A stretch of 12,368 bases of DNA from an uncultured bacterium. Its GTDB lineage: Bacteria; Bacillota; Clostridia; Oscillospirales; Oscillospiraceae. The position numbers and the translations under genes are program-made. Below the pieces are notes generated by a model. It did not search any database. It saw nothing but the letters and a program-made list of their open reading frames with translations, and was not told the origin of the DNA. Within the stretch, counting starts at the first letter, position 1. Each line of letters starts with the position of its first letter. Of the stretch, positions 1-6,335 are shown one piece after another. The DNA is taken from NCBI GenBank assembly GCA_949288405.1, contig CASEKM010000041.1, positions 1 to 12,368 of the forward strand, written 5' to 3'.

Positions 1-3
1 CGC

Positions 4-31
4 TGTAGGGGCGGGTCCTAGACCCGCCCGC
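4..31. repeat. GTAGGGGCG-type hairpin repeat, copy 1
   Basis: This short palindromic element starts TGTAGGGGCGGGTC, has a CTA loop, and closes with GACCCGCC followed by CGC. The 8-bp arms GGCGGGTC and GACCCGCC pair perfectly. It shares the GTAGGG start and the terminal CGCCCGC with copy 2, and the GTAGGGGCGG start with copy 3. Nothing codes here. It looks like one of the small dispersed intergenic hairpins common in Oscillospiraceae genomes; that link is from general knowledge. Confidence 0.6.
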
Positions 32-60
32 TCCGGGGTTCAAACTCGCCCTCGTGAAAT

Positions 61-88
61 CGTAGGGACGACCCCTGCGGTCGCCCGC
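61..88. repeat. GTAGGGGCG-type hairpin repeat, copy 2
   Basis: This copy reads CGTAGGGACGACC, loop CCTGC, then GGTCGCCCGC. The arms pair as GACC-type complements with one extra or changed base near the outer end (GGGACGACC against GGTCGCCC). It keeps the framework of copy 1 (GTAGGG start, CGCCCGC end) with a different stem. This is the usual behaviour of a hairpin family under selection for folding rather than sequence. Confidence 0.55.
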
Positions 89-109
89 CGTGAGGAAACC
101 ATTCCAGCC

Positions 110-135
110 CGTAGGGGCGGCACACTGGGCCGCCC
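110..135. repeat. GTAGGGGCG-type hairpin repeat, copy 3
   Basis: This copy begins CGTAGGGGCGGC, has a 7-base loop, and closes with GCCGCCC. The arms GGGCGGC and GCCGCCC pair perfectly. It ends one base before the TAA stop of the M56 peptidase gene on the minus strand. It may therefore act as a 3'-end stem for that transcript, although no U-tract follows it on either strand. Confidence 0.55.
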
Positions 136-136
136 T

Positions 137-2071
137 TTATCCCATCCCACTCCCGTCGGGCTCCAGGGGCTGGGCGCCGGACTCTCCGTAGAACCCCGGG
201 TCATATTCCGGCATATCCTCCGCCCCGCTCTCCCCATAAAAATCCGGGTCATACTCGGGCATATTTTCCGGGTTGGAGGGCGTCTCCTCTTCCGGGTCAA
301 TGGGGAGGGTTACCGTGTTCTCGGCCTCCGGCCAGACCCCCTCGATGGCGGTCACTTCTCCATCCACCACCGTGAGGCGGTAGAGGTCGGGATAGTGCCC
401 GCTGGACAGGCCGGTGAGAAACGGCATATCCGTCGCTGAAATCTGAGCGCCCTCCGCCAGGGGCAGGGTGTATCGGGTGTGGTCTAAGTCCTGTCCCAGC
501 TCATTGCAGGGGTCCACGTGAATGGATTGCTCTCCAGAAAGCAGAATCACCCCTCCCATCCCGACAGCGTACATCTCTCCACAGTAGCCGGTGAAGTCCA
601 GCATCGGATCTCCATTTAGAGCAGCCATCAGGCTACCCCGCTTAATCAGGTGCGTAATCTCCCCGTCCTCTACAGTGATTTCGCACAGTTCACCCACCCC
701 AGTGCCTGAAGGGGCAAACAGAGTGCTTCGGATCACAGAGTAGGTATTGGTCCGGTTTCCCATGTAACAAGAAAATGTGGCATCCGGGGCTAGTGGGACT
801 TGCTGGGCCGGCCCCAGCGATTCATACCCCTCTTCCTCCAGTTCTGCCAACAGCTGGGACTCCGCCCCCAGTTCCTTGGGTCCGAACCAGTCCAGCAGAT
901 AGCAGGTCACCGTGTCCTCCCGGAAGTCGTCCACAACCCAAGCCAGCATCCTCCGCCCGTCCGGAATCGCCGGGCTCTGACAGGCCACCAGCGACCCGGA
1001 CAGGAGGACTGCCGCCACCGCCAGGGCCAGCACCGCCCGGCCATTTTTCTTGGGGGTCAGGTCCATCATGGCCCAGAAGCGGACAAAGACTTCCCGCTTG
1101 CTGCCGGAAAACCCGGTGGTGAGGCCGGAGAACCCCCGGTCCCGGCCGGTCATCTGGTCCAGGATGGCCCTCCCATAGGCCCGGCGGGCCGCCTCGTCCC
1201 GGTGTTCCAGCAGGTCGTAGTCACAGCTCAGCTCCATGTCCCGCCGGGCGGCCCGGACCATGAGCCACACCAGGGGGTTGAACCAGTGGAAGCACCGGGC
1301 CAGGGTCATCAGGAGCGTGTACCAGGTATCCCTGTGCTTCAAATGGGTCAGCTCATGGGCCAGGGCCCAGGAGAGGGCCTCCGCCGGAAGTTCCCTAGGG
1401 AGCAGGATGGCAGGGCGGACGACCCCCACCAGACAGGGGGACTTCGGACCGGAGACGCGGAAAAGGCGCGGCGGCCTCCCGATCTTCTCCTGGGCGCAGA
1501 GCTCCGACAGCCTTTCTTCACTTCCATGAATGAGAGGTAATTTGTGCCGCCTCACCCTCCCCCACAGACGCAGATAGCCCGCCGCCAGGAGAAGCAGGCT
1601 CACCGTCAGTCCCGCCACCCAGATCCGCTCCCACCGAAACAGGATGGACCAAGAGCCGTTTATCCCCTCCAGGCGGAACAGCTTGAAGTCGTAGAGATGG
1701 TGCTCCACTTGGTCGTCGTCCGTATACCACACCTCATAAGTGGTATCACCGCCGAACTCTCCCACAATGGTGCCCTGATATCCATACGGGAGAGCGTCTG
1801 CCTCGTCTGCGGCCATGCCATCATACTCCGGAGCCGTCCACTCTGCCACCACCTGGGGCACCGAGAGCTGGATCGGGGCAGGAAACAGATTTTCCCACAC
1901 AGGCTGAAAGCCGGGGTACGTGATCAGAACCACAGCCAACACCAGCCAGGCCCAGTACCGCCACCTGGGGGAGAACTTTTTTGCCAGCACAGGTCCCAGC
2001 GCCAGGAGCAGCAGAATGCAGACGCTCCCGCCCAGGGTCACCTCTACCAGGGCAGTCAGGTTGTTCAGCAT
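137..2071 (-). CDS. BlaR1-like M56 family membrane metallopeptidase (signal transducer)
   Basis: This 644-aa membrane protein belongs to the BlaR1/MecR1 (peptidase M56) family. Known members sense an external signal and trigger inactivation of a partner BlaI repressor. Likely membrane segments are at about residues 12-30, 38-55, 150-168 and 345-362. The zinc-protease motif HELTHLKHRD holds H239, E240 and H243, and RRDMELSCDYD supplies the probable third ligand, E280. The C-terminal external part (about 365-644) has no SxxK-type penicillin-binding motif that I can see, so a beta-lactam sensor role is unsupported and the ligand is unknown. The C terminus carries two 16-residue acidic, Tyr-rich repeats. 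The ATG lies one base past the TGA of the repressor gene (TGAGATG), so translation is probably coupled. The residues around C364 (GSLVACQ) resemble a lipobox but follow the fourth helix, so I do not call a lipoprotein. Confidence 0.9.
   Translation of the reverse strand: MLNNLTALVEVTLGGSVCILLLLALGPVLAKKFSPRWRYWAWLVLAVVLITYPGFQPVWENLFPAPIQLSVPQVVAEWTAPEYDGMAADEADALPYGYQGTIVGEFGGDTTYEVWYTDDDQVEHHLYDFKLFRLEGINGSWSILFRWERIWVAGLTVSLLLLAAGYLRLWGRVRRHKLPLIHGSEERLSELCAQEKIGRPPRLFRVSGPKSPCLVGVVRPAILLPRELPAEALSWALAHELTHLKHRDTWYTLLMTLARCFHWFNPLVWLMVRAARRDMELSCDYDLLEHRDEAARRAYGRAILDQMTGRDRGFSGLTTGFSGSKREVFVRFWAMMDLTPKKNGRAVLALAVAAVLLSGSLVACQSPAIPDGRRMLAWVVDDFREDTVTCYLLDWFGPKELGAESQLLAELEEEGYESLGPAQQVPLAPDATFSCYMGNRTNTYSVIRSTLFAPSGTGVGELCEITVEDGEITHLIKRGSLMAALNGDPMLDFTGYCGEMYAVGMGGVILLSGEQSIHVDPCNELGQDLDHTRYTLPLAEGAQISATDMPFLTGLSSGHYPDLYRLTVVDGEVTAIEGVWPEAENTVTLPIDPEEETPSNPENMPEYDPDFYGESGAEDMPEYDPGFYGESGAQPLEPDGSGMG
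173..268 (-). repeat. 48-nt tandem duplication in the 3' end of the M56 peptidase gene
   Basis: Two adjacent 48-nt units (221-268 and 173-220) encode ENMPEYDPDFYGESGA and EDMPEYDPGFYGESGA, residues 602-617 and 618-633. The protein units differ at two positions. The unit length is a multiple of three, so changes in copy number would keep the frame. The repeats lie in the predicted external C-terminal tail. Confidence 0.85.
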
Positions 2072-2072
2072 C

Positions 2073-2456
2073 TCACTTCGCCCCCTTTTCCAAGATCCGC
2101 TCCAGGGCGGCCATGTCCTCCTGGGTCAGTTTTGCGTCCGGGTACAGGGAGACCACCAGACTGGACAGGGAGCCCCCGTGGACCCGCTTCAAAAAAGAGC
2201 GGCTCTCTCTGGTCAGGTAATCCTCCTGGTCCACCAGCGGGGTGTAGACATTGGCCCGGCCGTCCTTGCTCCCCGCCACAAAGCCCCGCTCCTCCAGCCG
2301 GGAGAGGAGCTTCAGCAGGGTGGGGGCCTTCCAGCTCCTGTCCAGTTTTTCCGCGATGTCGGCCGTGTGGGCGGGGTACTCCCCCAGGGACCACAGGGCC
2401 TGCATCACCTCCAGCTCCGCGTCCGGGAGCCGCGCATCCTGCGCTCTCATACACAT
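2073..2456 (-). CDS. BlaI/MecI/CopY-family transcriptional repressor
   Basis: This 127-aa protein is a winged-helix repressor of the BlaI/MecI/CopY family. These dimers bind TACAnnTGTA-type dyads and are inactivated after signalling by a BlaR1/MecR1 partner. Family features include the N-terminal LPDAELEVMQALWSLGEYP helix, the recognition-helix region around SWKAPTLLKLLSRLEERGFV (about residues 41-60) and a wing ending near RANVYTPLV. The C-terminal dimerisation helices contain TQEDMAALERIL. Its length is normal for the family (about 120-130 aa). GGGAGG at 2461-2466 lies 4 nt before the ATG at 2456; a second in-frame ATG at 2450 would be 10 nt away and cannot be excluded. It is the first gene of the operon with the M56 peptidase, and its own promoter holds candidate operators. 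Confidence 0.93.
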   Translation of the reverse strand: MCMRAQDARLPDAELEVMQALWSLGEYPAHTADIAEKLDRSWKAPTLLKLLSRLEERGFVAGSKDGRANVYTPLVDQEDYLTRESRSFLKRVHGGSLSSLVVSLYPDAKLTQEDMAALERILEKGAK

Positions 2457-2478
2457 GTTCCCTCCCTTCCATTTCGTT

Positions 2479-2514
2479 AGACAGTTGTCTTTATTGTAAT
2501 TTTACAACTGTCAA
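2479..2514. promoter_or_regulatory. Paired BlaI-type operator dyads
   Basis: Two dyads lie across the promoter. On the minus strand one reads TTGACAGTTGTAA (2502-2514), between -35 and -10. The other reads AGACAACTGTCT (2479-2490), just past the predicted start site. Both fit the (T/G)ACAnnTGT(A/C) pattern known for BlaI/MecI operators. The outer arms GACAGTTGT (2480-2488) and ACAACTGTC (2504-2512) are also perfect inverted repeats of each other. Binding here would block the promoter, so negative autoregulation is inferred. Confidence 0.75.
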
Positions 2515-2527
2515 AGTGAATTGTCAA
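2499..2527 (-). promoter_or_regulatory. Promoter of the BlaI/BlaR1-like operon
   Basis: Read on the minus strand, a perfect -35 TTGACA (2522-2527) is followed by a 17-nt spacer and a -10 TAAAAT (2499-2504). This is close to the sigma-A/70 consensus. The predicted start is near 2492, giving a leader of about 35 nt before the repressor ATG. A second TTGACA at 2509-2514 has no matching -10 at the right distance and is better read as part of an operator. Confidence 0.8.
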
Positions 2528-2539
2528 GAGGGATCTCTG

Positions 2540-2624
2540 CGCCCGAGGGCCGCTCCCTTTGGCGCAGCGCTCCGGGCGGCTGGGATCAACAAATGCATCC
2601 TTCCGGCAAAACCGGCGGATGCAT
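2540..2624. repeat. Two tandem intergenic hairpins
   Basis: This non-coding stretch lies between the decarboxylase terminator and the repressor promoter. Hairpin A (2540-2578) pairs CGCCCGAG with CTCCGGGCG with one bulged base, and has an inner CGCT/AGCG pair. Hairpin B (2593-2624) pairs ATGCATCC with GGATGCAT, then a TT/C internal loop, then CCGG/CCGG around CAAAA. Neither has a following U-tract. I see no gene here. Confidence 0.5.
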
Positions 2625-2637
2625 CCGTCTATGGATA

Positions 2638-2674
2638 TACAAAAAGGGTCTGAGACAACCGTCTCAGACCCTTT
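2638..2674 (-). terminator. Intrinsic terminator of the decarboxylase operon
   Basis: Arms AAAGGGTCTGAGAC (2643-2656) and GTCTCAGACCCTTT (2661-2674) form a perfect 14-bp stem around a 4-base loop. On the minus strand the stem is followed by a U-run (TTTTTGTAT). It lies about 30 nt after the stop of the small OadG-like gene, so it ends that transcription unit and insulates the BlaI operon promoter downstream. Confidence 0.93.
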
Positions 2675-2702
2675 GCATGTCTGTTTTGAGGGGAAGAAGA
2701 AC

Positions 2703-2834
2703 TTACTTTTTCTTCTTGCCGCCCGTCTTGCCCATGGCCCAAACGCCAATGGCAATGATGCCCAGCACCACGAAGATGCCAACCATACCCTGGAGCATCA
2801 TTTCGGAAGCCTGAACAATATTCTCAATATTCAT
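2703..2834 (-). CDS. Small OadG-like subunit of a sodium-pump decarboxylase (43 aa)
   Basis: This short gene encodes MNIENIVQASEMMLQGMVGI followed by a hydrophobic stretch, and ends in a Lys-rich tail (GKTGGKKKK). It has one membrane helix at about residues 14-35 with a basic C-terminal end, the usual plan of OadG-related small transporter subunits, which help assemble or stabilise the decarboxylase pump. AAGGAGGG sits 7 nt before the ATG, a very strong ribosome binding site. It starts 18 nt after the stop of the beta-subunit gene and ends just before a strong terminator, so it is the last gene of that operon. Longer OadG proteins carry extra C-terminal sequence that is absent here. Family assignment rests on shape and position as well as sequence. 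Confidence 0.8.
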   Translation of the reverse strand: MNIENIVQASEMMLQGMVGIFVVLGIIAIGVWAMGKTGGKKKK

Positions 2835-2852
2835 ATCCGAACCCTCCTTCAA

Positions 2853-3963
2853 TTACAGATTGGCAAAGTACTGCAGCACCACGCCGCCGGCGACCACGGA
2901 GGCGATCTGACCGGACACGTTGGCGGCCACGGCGTGCATCAGCAGGTGGTTCTGAGGATCGGCCTCCTGGCCCATCTTCTCAATGACACGGGAGGACATG
3001 GGGAAGGCGGAGATACCGGCGGCGCCCACCATGGGGTTGATCTTGTTCTTGGGAGTGAAGATGTTCAGGATCTTCACGAAGATCACGCCCACCATGGAGT
3101 CCAGCACGAAGGCCACCAGGCCCAGGCCCATGATCATGATGGTCTCAAACTGCACGAACTGCTCAGCCTTCATGGAGGCGGCAATGGTGATGCCCAGCAG
3201 CAGGGTGATCAGGTTGGCCAGATCGTTCTGAGCGGTCTTGGAGAGGCTCTCCAGCACGCCGCACTCACGGAGCCACGGAGGAGGGGGCCACCAGGCCGGC
3301 GATGATGGAGACGAAGATGGGGAACAGCAGACGCATCCGACGGGTCACGCCCTGGGGACGGTAAGGCATGCGCATGGCGCGCTCCTTCTTGGTGGTGACC
3401 AGCTTGATGGCGAAGGGCTGGATGATGGGCACCAGAGCCATGTAGGAGTAGGCGGCCACGGCGATGGCGCCGATGTAGTTGGAGCCCAGGGTCTGGGACA
3501 CCAGGATGGAGGTGGGGCCGTCAGCGGCGCCGATGATGCCGATGGAGGCGGCGTCCTTCATCTCAAAGCCCAGAGCGGAAGCGATGATGATGGTCAGGAA
3601 GATACCGGCCTGGGCGGCGGCGCCGCACAGGAACAGCTTGGGGTTGGCCAGCAGGGGACCGAAGTCGATCATGGCGCCGATGCCGATGAACAGCAGGATG
3701 GGCATGGCCTCACTGGCCTCGATGCCCACGTCAAACAGCCAGTCGATGATGCCGTGGGTCTCGCCCACGCCCTCGCTGATCTGGTCGATGACGCCGGACA
3801 GGGGCAGGTTTACCAGAATGGCGCCGAAGCCCATGGGCATCAGCAGAGAGGGCTCAAACCCCTTCTCGATGGCCAGGTAGATCAGCACCGCACCCACCAC
3901 GTACATGACAGCCTGCTGCCAGGTGATGGAGAGGATGCCGCTTACCAGAAACGAAAAATCCAT
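2853..3963 (-). pseudogene. Na+-transporting (carboxy-acid/acyl-CoA) decarboxylase beta subunit, frameshifted
   Basis: This is the integral-membrane beta subunit of the oxaloacetate/methylmalonyl-CoA/glutaconyl-CoA decarboxylase family. It decarboxylates carboxybiotin and couples this to Na+ export. The N-terminal part (3265-3963, 232 aa) starts MDFSFLVSGI, with GGGAGG 7 nt before the ATG, and contains the conserved GAADGPTSI motif. It ends in APSSVAP-stop. The C-terminal part resumes in another frame as LRECGVLESLSKTAQNDLAN and contains NPMVGAAGISAFPMSSRV, another family signature. From memory, family members have about ten more residues (like LVGFLMFGNL) between SSVA and LREC. The simplest reading is a deletion of about 32 nt at 3269-3273, giving both loss of that segment and a frameshift. 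Both halves are otherwise well conserved, so the lesion is recent or an assembly fault. The substrate cannot be named because no alpha subunit or biotin carrier is in the window. Confidence 0.88.
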
Positions 3964-4038
3964 GTAATTTCCTCCCTTTACTTCTTTCTCTTTTGCAACT
4001 TCTTGAGGTGCGTCCTGCACCGCATCCGCAGACATGAC

Positions 4039-4074
4039 AAAAAGACCTGCGTTCCCCCATCAGAACACAGGTCT
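4039..4074 (-). terminator. Intrinsic terminator (attenuator) in the decarboxylase leader
   Basis: On the minus strand AGACCTGTGTTC pairs with GAACGCAGGTCT (12 pairs, one of them G-U) around an 8-base loop, and is followed directly by TTTTTG. This is a textbook rho-independent terminator, placed between the promoter and the beta-subunit gene, about 75 nt before its start codon. It can only serve as a conditional stop within the leader. Its 5' arm begins AGACC, the bases expected to close the upstream aptamer-like domain, so folding of one should exclude the other. Confidence 0.85.
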
Positions 4075-4163
4075 GGTCATTTCAGGCAAAACCACGAAGG
4101 AAGATCCTTCAGGAATGTTGGCCCTGCCACACAGCAGATACTGTGCCGACTACTCCCCTTAGC
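4070..4163 (-). ncRNA. Structured leader, candidate yybP-ykoY (Mn2+) riboswitch
   Basis: The leader begins AAGGGGAGTAGTCGGCACAG on the minus strand. Visible structure: a hairpin with CACAG/CTGTG arms, then a 10-bp stem (GGCAGGGCCA with TGGTTTTGCC, including G-U pairs) enclosing ACATTCC and the small hairpin GAAGG-ATCTT-CCTTC. It ends in ...ACCAGACCT, running into the terminator arm. From memory, GGGGAGUAG near the 5' end, an internal AACAU segment and a closing AGACC are hallmarks of yybP-ykoY manganese riboswitches, which turn genes on by preventing such a terminator. The P1 stem here is weak (AGG/CCU), so a diverged member or another class remains possible. That it is a regulatory leader is better supported than the class. 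Confidence 0.55.
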
Positions 4164-4169
4164 CCGCCC

Positions 4170-4199
4170 ATCGTAACACAATTTTCGGGCGATTGTCAA
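4170..4199 (-). promoter_or_regulatory. Promoter of the decarboxylase operon
   Basis: On the minus strand TTGACA (4194-4199) is followed by an 18-nt spacer and TACGAT (4170-4175). The predicted start near 4163 puts the GGGGAGTAG leader motif at the very 5' end of the transcript, as expected if the leader is a complete folded regulatory RNA of about 200 nt before the beta-subunit ATG. Confidence 0.72.
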
Positions 4200-4270
4200 G
4201 GATGCCGACACAAAAATTTATCTCATCTTAACACTCTTTTCCAGCGCCGGGCCCTGTCCCCGGCGCGCCC

Positions 4271-4858
4271 TCACTGGGCTCCGGCGGCCTCCACCGCCGC
4301 CTCGATGGCCCCCTCCTCGTCCCGCATGGCGGACAGGGTCAGATCCAGCAGCTTGTCCAGGTCCCAGCCCAGCAGCTCGGCCCCCTTGGTGATGATGTCC
4401 CGGGAGCAGCCGGCGGCAAACTTCTTGTCCTTGAACTTCTTTTTCAGGGATTTGAGCTCCATATCGGACACGCTCTTGGAGGGGCGCATGAGGGCGGCCG
4501 CGCCGATGAGGCCGGTGAGCTCGTCCACTGCGTAGAGCACCCTCTCCATCTCGTGCTCCGGCCGGATGTCCACCCGGTGGCCCCAGCCGTGGCTGGCGGT
4601 GGAGCGGATGACAGCCTCGTCCACCCCGGCCTCCCGCATGAGCTCCTGGGACTTGAGGCAGTGCTCCTCAGGCCAGCGCTCGTAGTCCAGGTCGTGGAGC
4701 AGGCCCACCAGGGACCAGAACTCCTTCTCCGCCCCATAGCCCAGCTTGTCCGCAAACCACCCCATCACGTGCTCCACCGTGATGGCGTGCCGGAGATGGA
4801 AGGGCTCCTGATTGTACTTGGTCAGCAGGTCCCAGGCCTGCGCTCTGGTCATCGCCAT
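4271..4858 (-). CDS. HD-domain protein (putative phosphohydrolase)
   Basis: This 195-aa soluble protein belongs to the HD/HDIG superfamily of metal-dependent phosphohydrolases. The likely metal ligands are H30 (TVEHVM), H55-D56 (GLLHDLDYERW) and D112 (YAVDELTG); H90 in ASHGWGH is another conserved position. Small stand-alone HD proteins like this are widespread in clostridia and their substrates are mostly unknown. GAGGAGG lies 8 nt before the ATG. The gene starts 49 nt after the histidine kinase stop in the same direction, so it is probably the last gene of the signalling cluster. A GC-rich stem (4244-4266) follows but lacks a U-tract. Confidence 0.88.
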   Translation of the reverse strand: MAMTRAQAWDLLTKYNQEPFHLRHAITVEHVMGWFADKLGYGAEKEFWSLVGLLHDLDYERWPEEHCLKSQELMREAGVDEAVIRSTASHGWGHRVDIRPEHEMERVLYAVDELTGLIGAAALMRPSKSVSDMELKSLKKKFKDKKFAAGCSRDIITKGAELLGWDLDKLLDLTLSAMRDEEGAIEAAVEAAGAQ

Positions 4859-4907
4859 AGCAGATTCCTCCTCAATGTGTATGTGTTGCAGCCGGACGGG
4901 CCGCCCC

Positions 4908-6335
4908 TTATCCCTCTACAGGCAGCCGGACGGTCACCAGGCAGCCGCCGCCCTCGGCGTTGCCGATCACCAGCTTTCCCTCGTGGCGGGTGACGATCTC
5001 CTCGCACACCGCCAGGCCGATGCCGGAGCCCCGGGCCTTGGAGCTGCCCTTGTAGAACTTATATTTCACGTGGGGCAGCTCCTCCTCGGGGATGCCGGGG
5101 CCGTAGTCCCGGATGCGGATGACCGCCTCCTCCCCGTCCTGGACGATGGATACGTCGATGCGCTTGCCGGAGCCGCCGTGCTTGGCGGCGTTGTCCAGCA
5201 GGTTGCAGAACACCTGGCGCAGCCGCTCCGGGTCGCCGGAAATGGGGATCATCTCCTCCGGGCAGTCCTGGTAGGTGAGCTCGATGCCCTCCCGGCGGAA
5301 GAACTCCCGGTAGGTGTACACCGCGTCCTCCAGCTCCGCCTTCAGGTCCATGGGCTCCACCGACAGGGTAAAACGGCCGTCGGAGATGCGTGAGAACTCC
5401 AGCAGCTCCTCCACCATGTTGGTGAGCCGCCGGGCCTCGGAGACGATGATGTCCATGCCCTTGCGCACGTCCTCGGGGTTTTTCAGCTCGCCGCTCTGGA
5501 TGGTCTCCGCCCAGCCGGTGATGGCGGTGAGGGGGGTGCGCAGCTCGTGGGAGACGGAGGAGATGAACTCCGACTGGGTCTTCTCCGACTGCTTGATCTT
5601 CAGGGACATGTCGTTGATGGTGTCGGTGAGCTCTCCGATCTCGTCGTCGTATTTCTTTTCGATCTGCACCCCATAGCTGCCGTCGGCAATGAGCCGGGCG
5701 GTCTCGGTGATGCCGGCCAGGGGCTCCACGATGGAGCGGACAAAATACAGGTTGGAGAAGTAGACCAGGGCGAAGATCACCGCCCCCAGCAGACAGGCCA
5801 GAGCGATGGCCAGGGCGAACTGCCGGTCGATGTTCACCAGAGAGGTCACATACCGCACCACCGCCACCGACTGCCCGTGGTAGACGATGGGGGCCGAGGC
5901 GGCCACGATCCGCTCCCCGGTGTCCGGGTCAGAGCCGATCCACACCCGGGTGTCCTGGTTGGTCAGCGCCTCCTGGATCTCCGGGGTGTCCGGGGTGGTG
6001 CCGGCGGCCAGGTCGTTGCTGGAGTACTGCACCGAGCCGGAGGTATCCAAAAACTGCAGCTCCAGCTTGGTCTTCTCCTCAAAGCGCTGCACCGCGTTCT
6101 GGGCGTTGGTCCAGTACTGGCTGCGGGTGTAGGAGGCAAATCCCCCCGCCTGAGTGGAGGCCCGGCGCTGGAGGTCGTTCATGGTGGTGGAGTAGTAGTA
6201 GCTCCAGATGGCGGCGGAGAAGGTGCCGACGGCCAGCACCAGCACCAAGAGCACCACGCCCACGCTGTTGATGAGCCACCGGCGGCGGATGCCCCGGATC
6301 TTCCGCTTGTCCATCATCTTGACCTTTTTGGCCAC
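4908..6335 (-). CDS. Sensor histidine kinase (WalK/PhoR-like, HAMP-containing)
   Basis: This 475-aa membrane kinase has transmembrane helices at about residues 22-44 and 173-194, enclosing an external sensor domain of about 128 residues. A HAMP linker (about 195-247) follows. The HisKA motif FISSVSHELRTPLT carries the phospho-accepting H263. The ATPase domain shows the N box (N382 in NLLDNAAKHG), DYGPGIPEEE (410-419) and GSGIGLAVCEEI. It autophosphorylates and passes phosphate to its partner regulator, encoded just upstream. The start is GTG at 6335, with GGGGGGAG 5 nt before it; no better ATG precedes it. The external domain could sense envelope state or the lipoprotein encoded in the same cluster, which is inference. 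Confidence 0.94.
   Translation of the reverse strand: MAKKVKMMDKRKIRGIRRRWLINSVGVVLLVLVLAVGTFSAAIWSYYYSTTMNDLQRRASTQAGGFASYTRSQYWTNAQNAVQRFEEKTKLELQFLDTSGSVQYSSNDLAAGTTPDTPEIQEALTNQDTRVWIGSDPDTGERIVAASAPIVYHGQSVAVVRYVTSLVNIDRQFALAIALACLLGAVIFALVYFSNLYFVRSIVEPLAGITETARLIADGSYGVQIEKKYDDEIGELTDTINDMSLKIKQSEKTQSEFISSVSHELRTPLTAITGWAETIQSGELKNPEDVRKGMDIIVSEARRLTNMVEELLEFSRISDGRFTLSVEPMDLKAELEDAVYTYREFFRREGIELTYQDCPEEMIPISGDPERLRQVFCNLLDNAAKHGGSGKRIDVSIVQDGEEAVIRIRDYGPGIPEEELPHVKYKFYKGSSKARGSGIGLAVCEEIVTRHEGKLVIGNAEGGGCLVTVRLPVEG

Noticed and set aside
1..136. A CRISPR array made of the GTAGGG repeats
   Set aside because: The units are only partly alike, differ in their stems, and are spaced unevenly (starts at 4, 61 and 110). 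They are hairpin repeats, not CRISPR direct repeats.
137..2456. A beta-lactam resistance operon
   Set aside because: The repressor and protease are of the right families, but there is no beta-lactamase or penicillin-binding protein gene and no penicillin-binding sensor motif, so a resistance label is unsupported.
1544..2653. A 369-codon plus-strand frame
   Set aside because: It is antisense to the BlaI/BlaR1-like genes and runs through their promoter and operators.
3964..4035. Extension of the beta-subunit start to an ATG at 4035
   Set aside because: GGGAGG sits 7 nt before the ATG at 3963, and the family begins near MDFSFLVSG. The upstream ATG falls right after the leader terminator and has no ribosome binding site.
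4244..4266. A stem GCGCCGGG/CCCGGCGC as terminator of the HD gene
   Set aside because: On the minus strand it is followed by an A-rich run, not a U-tract, so I do not call it a terminator. Read-through into the decarboxylase leader is possible.
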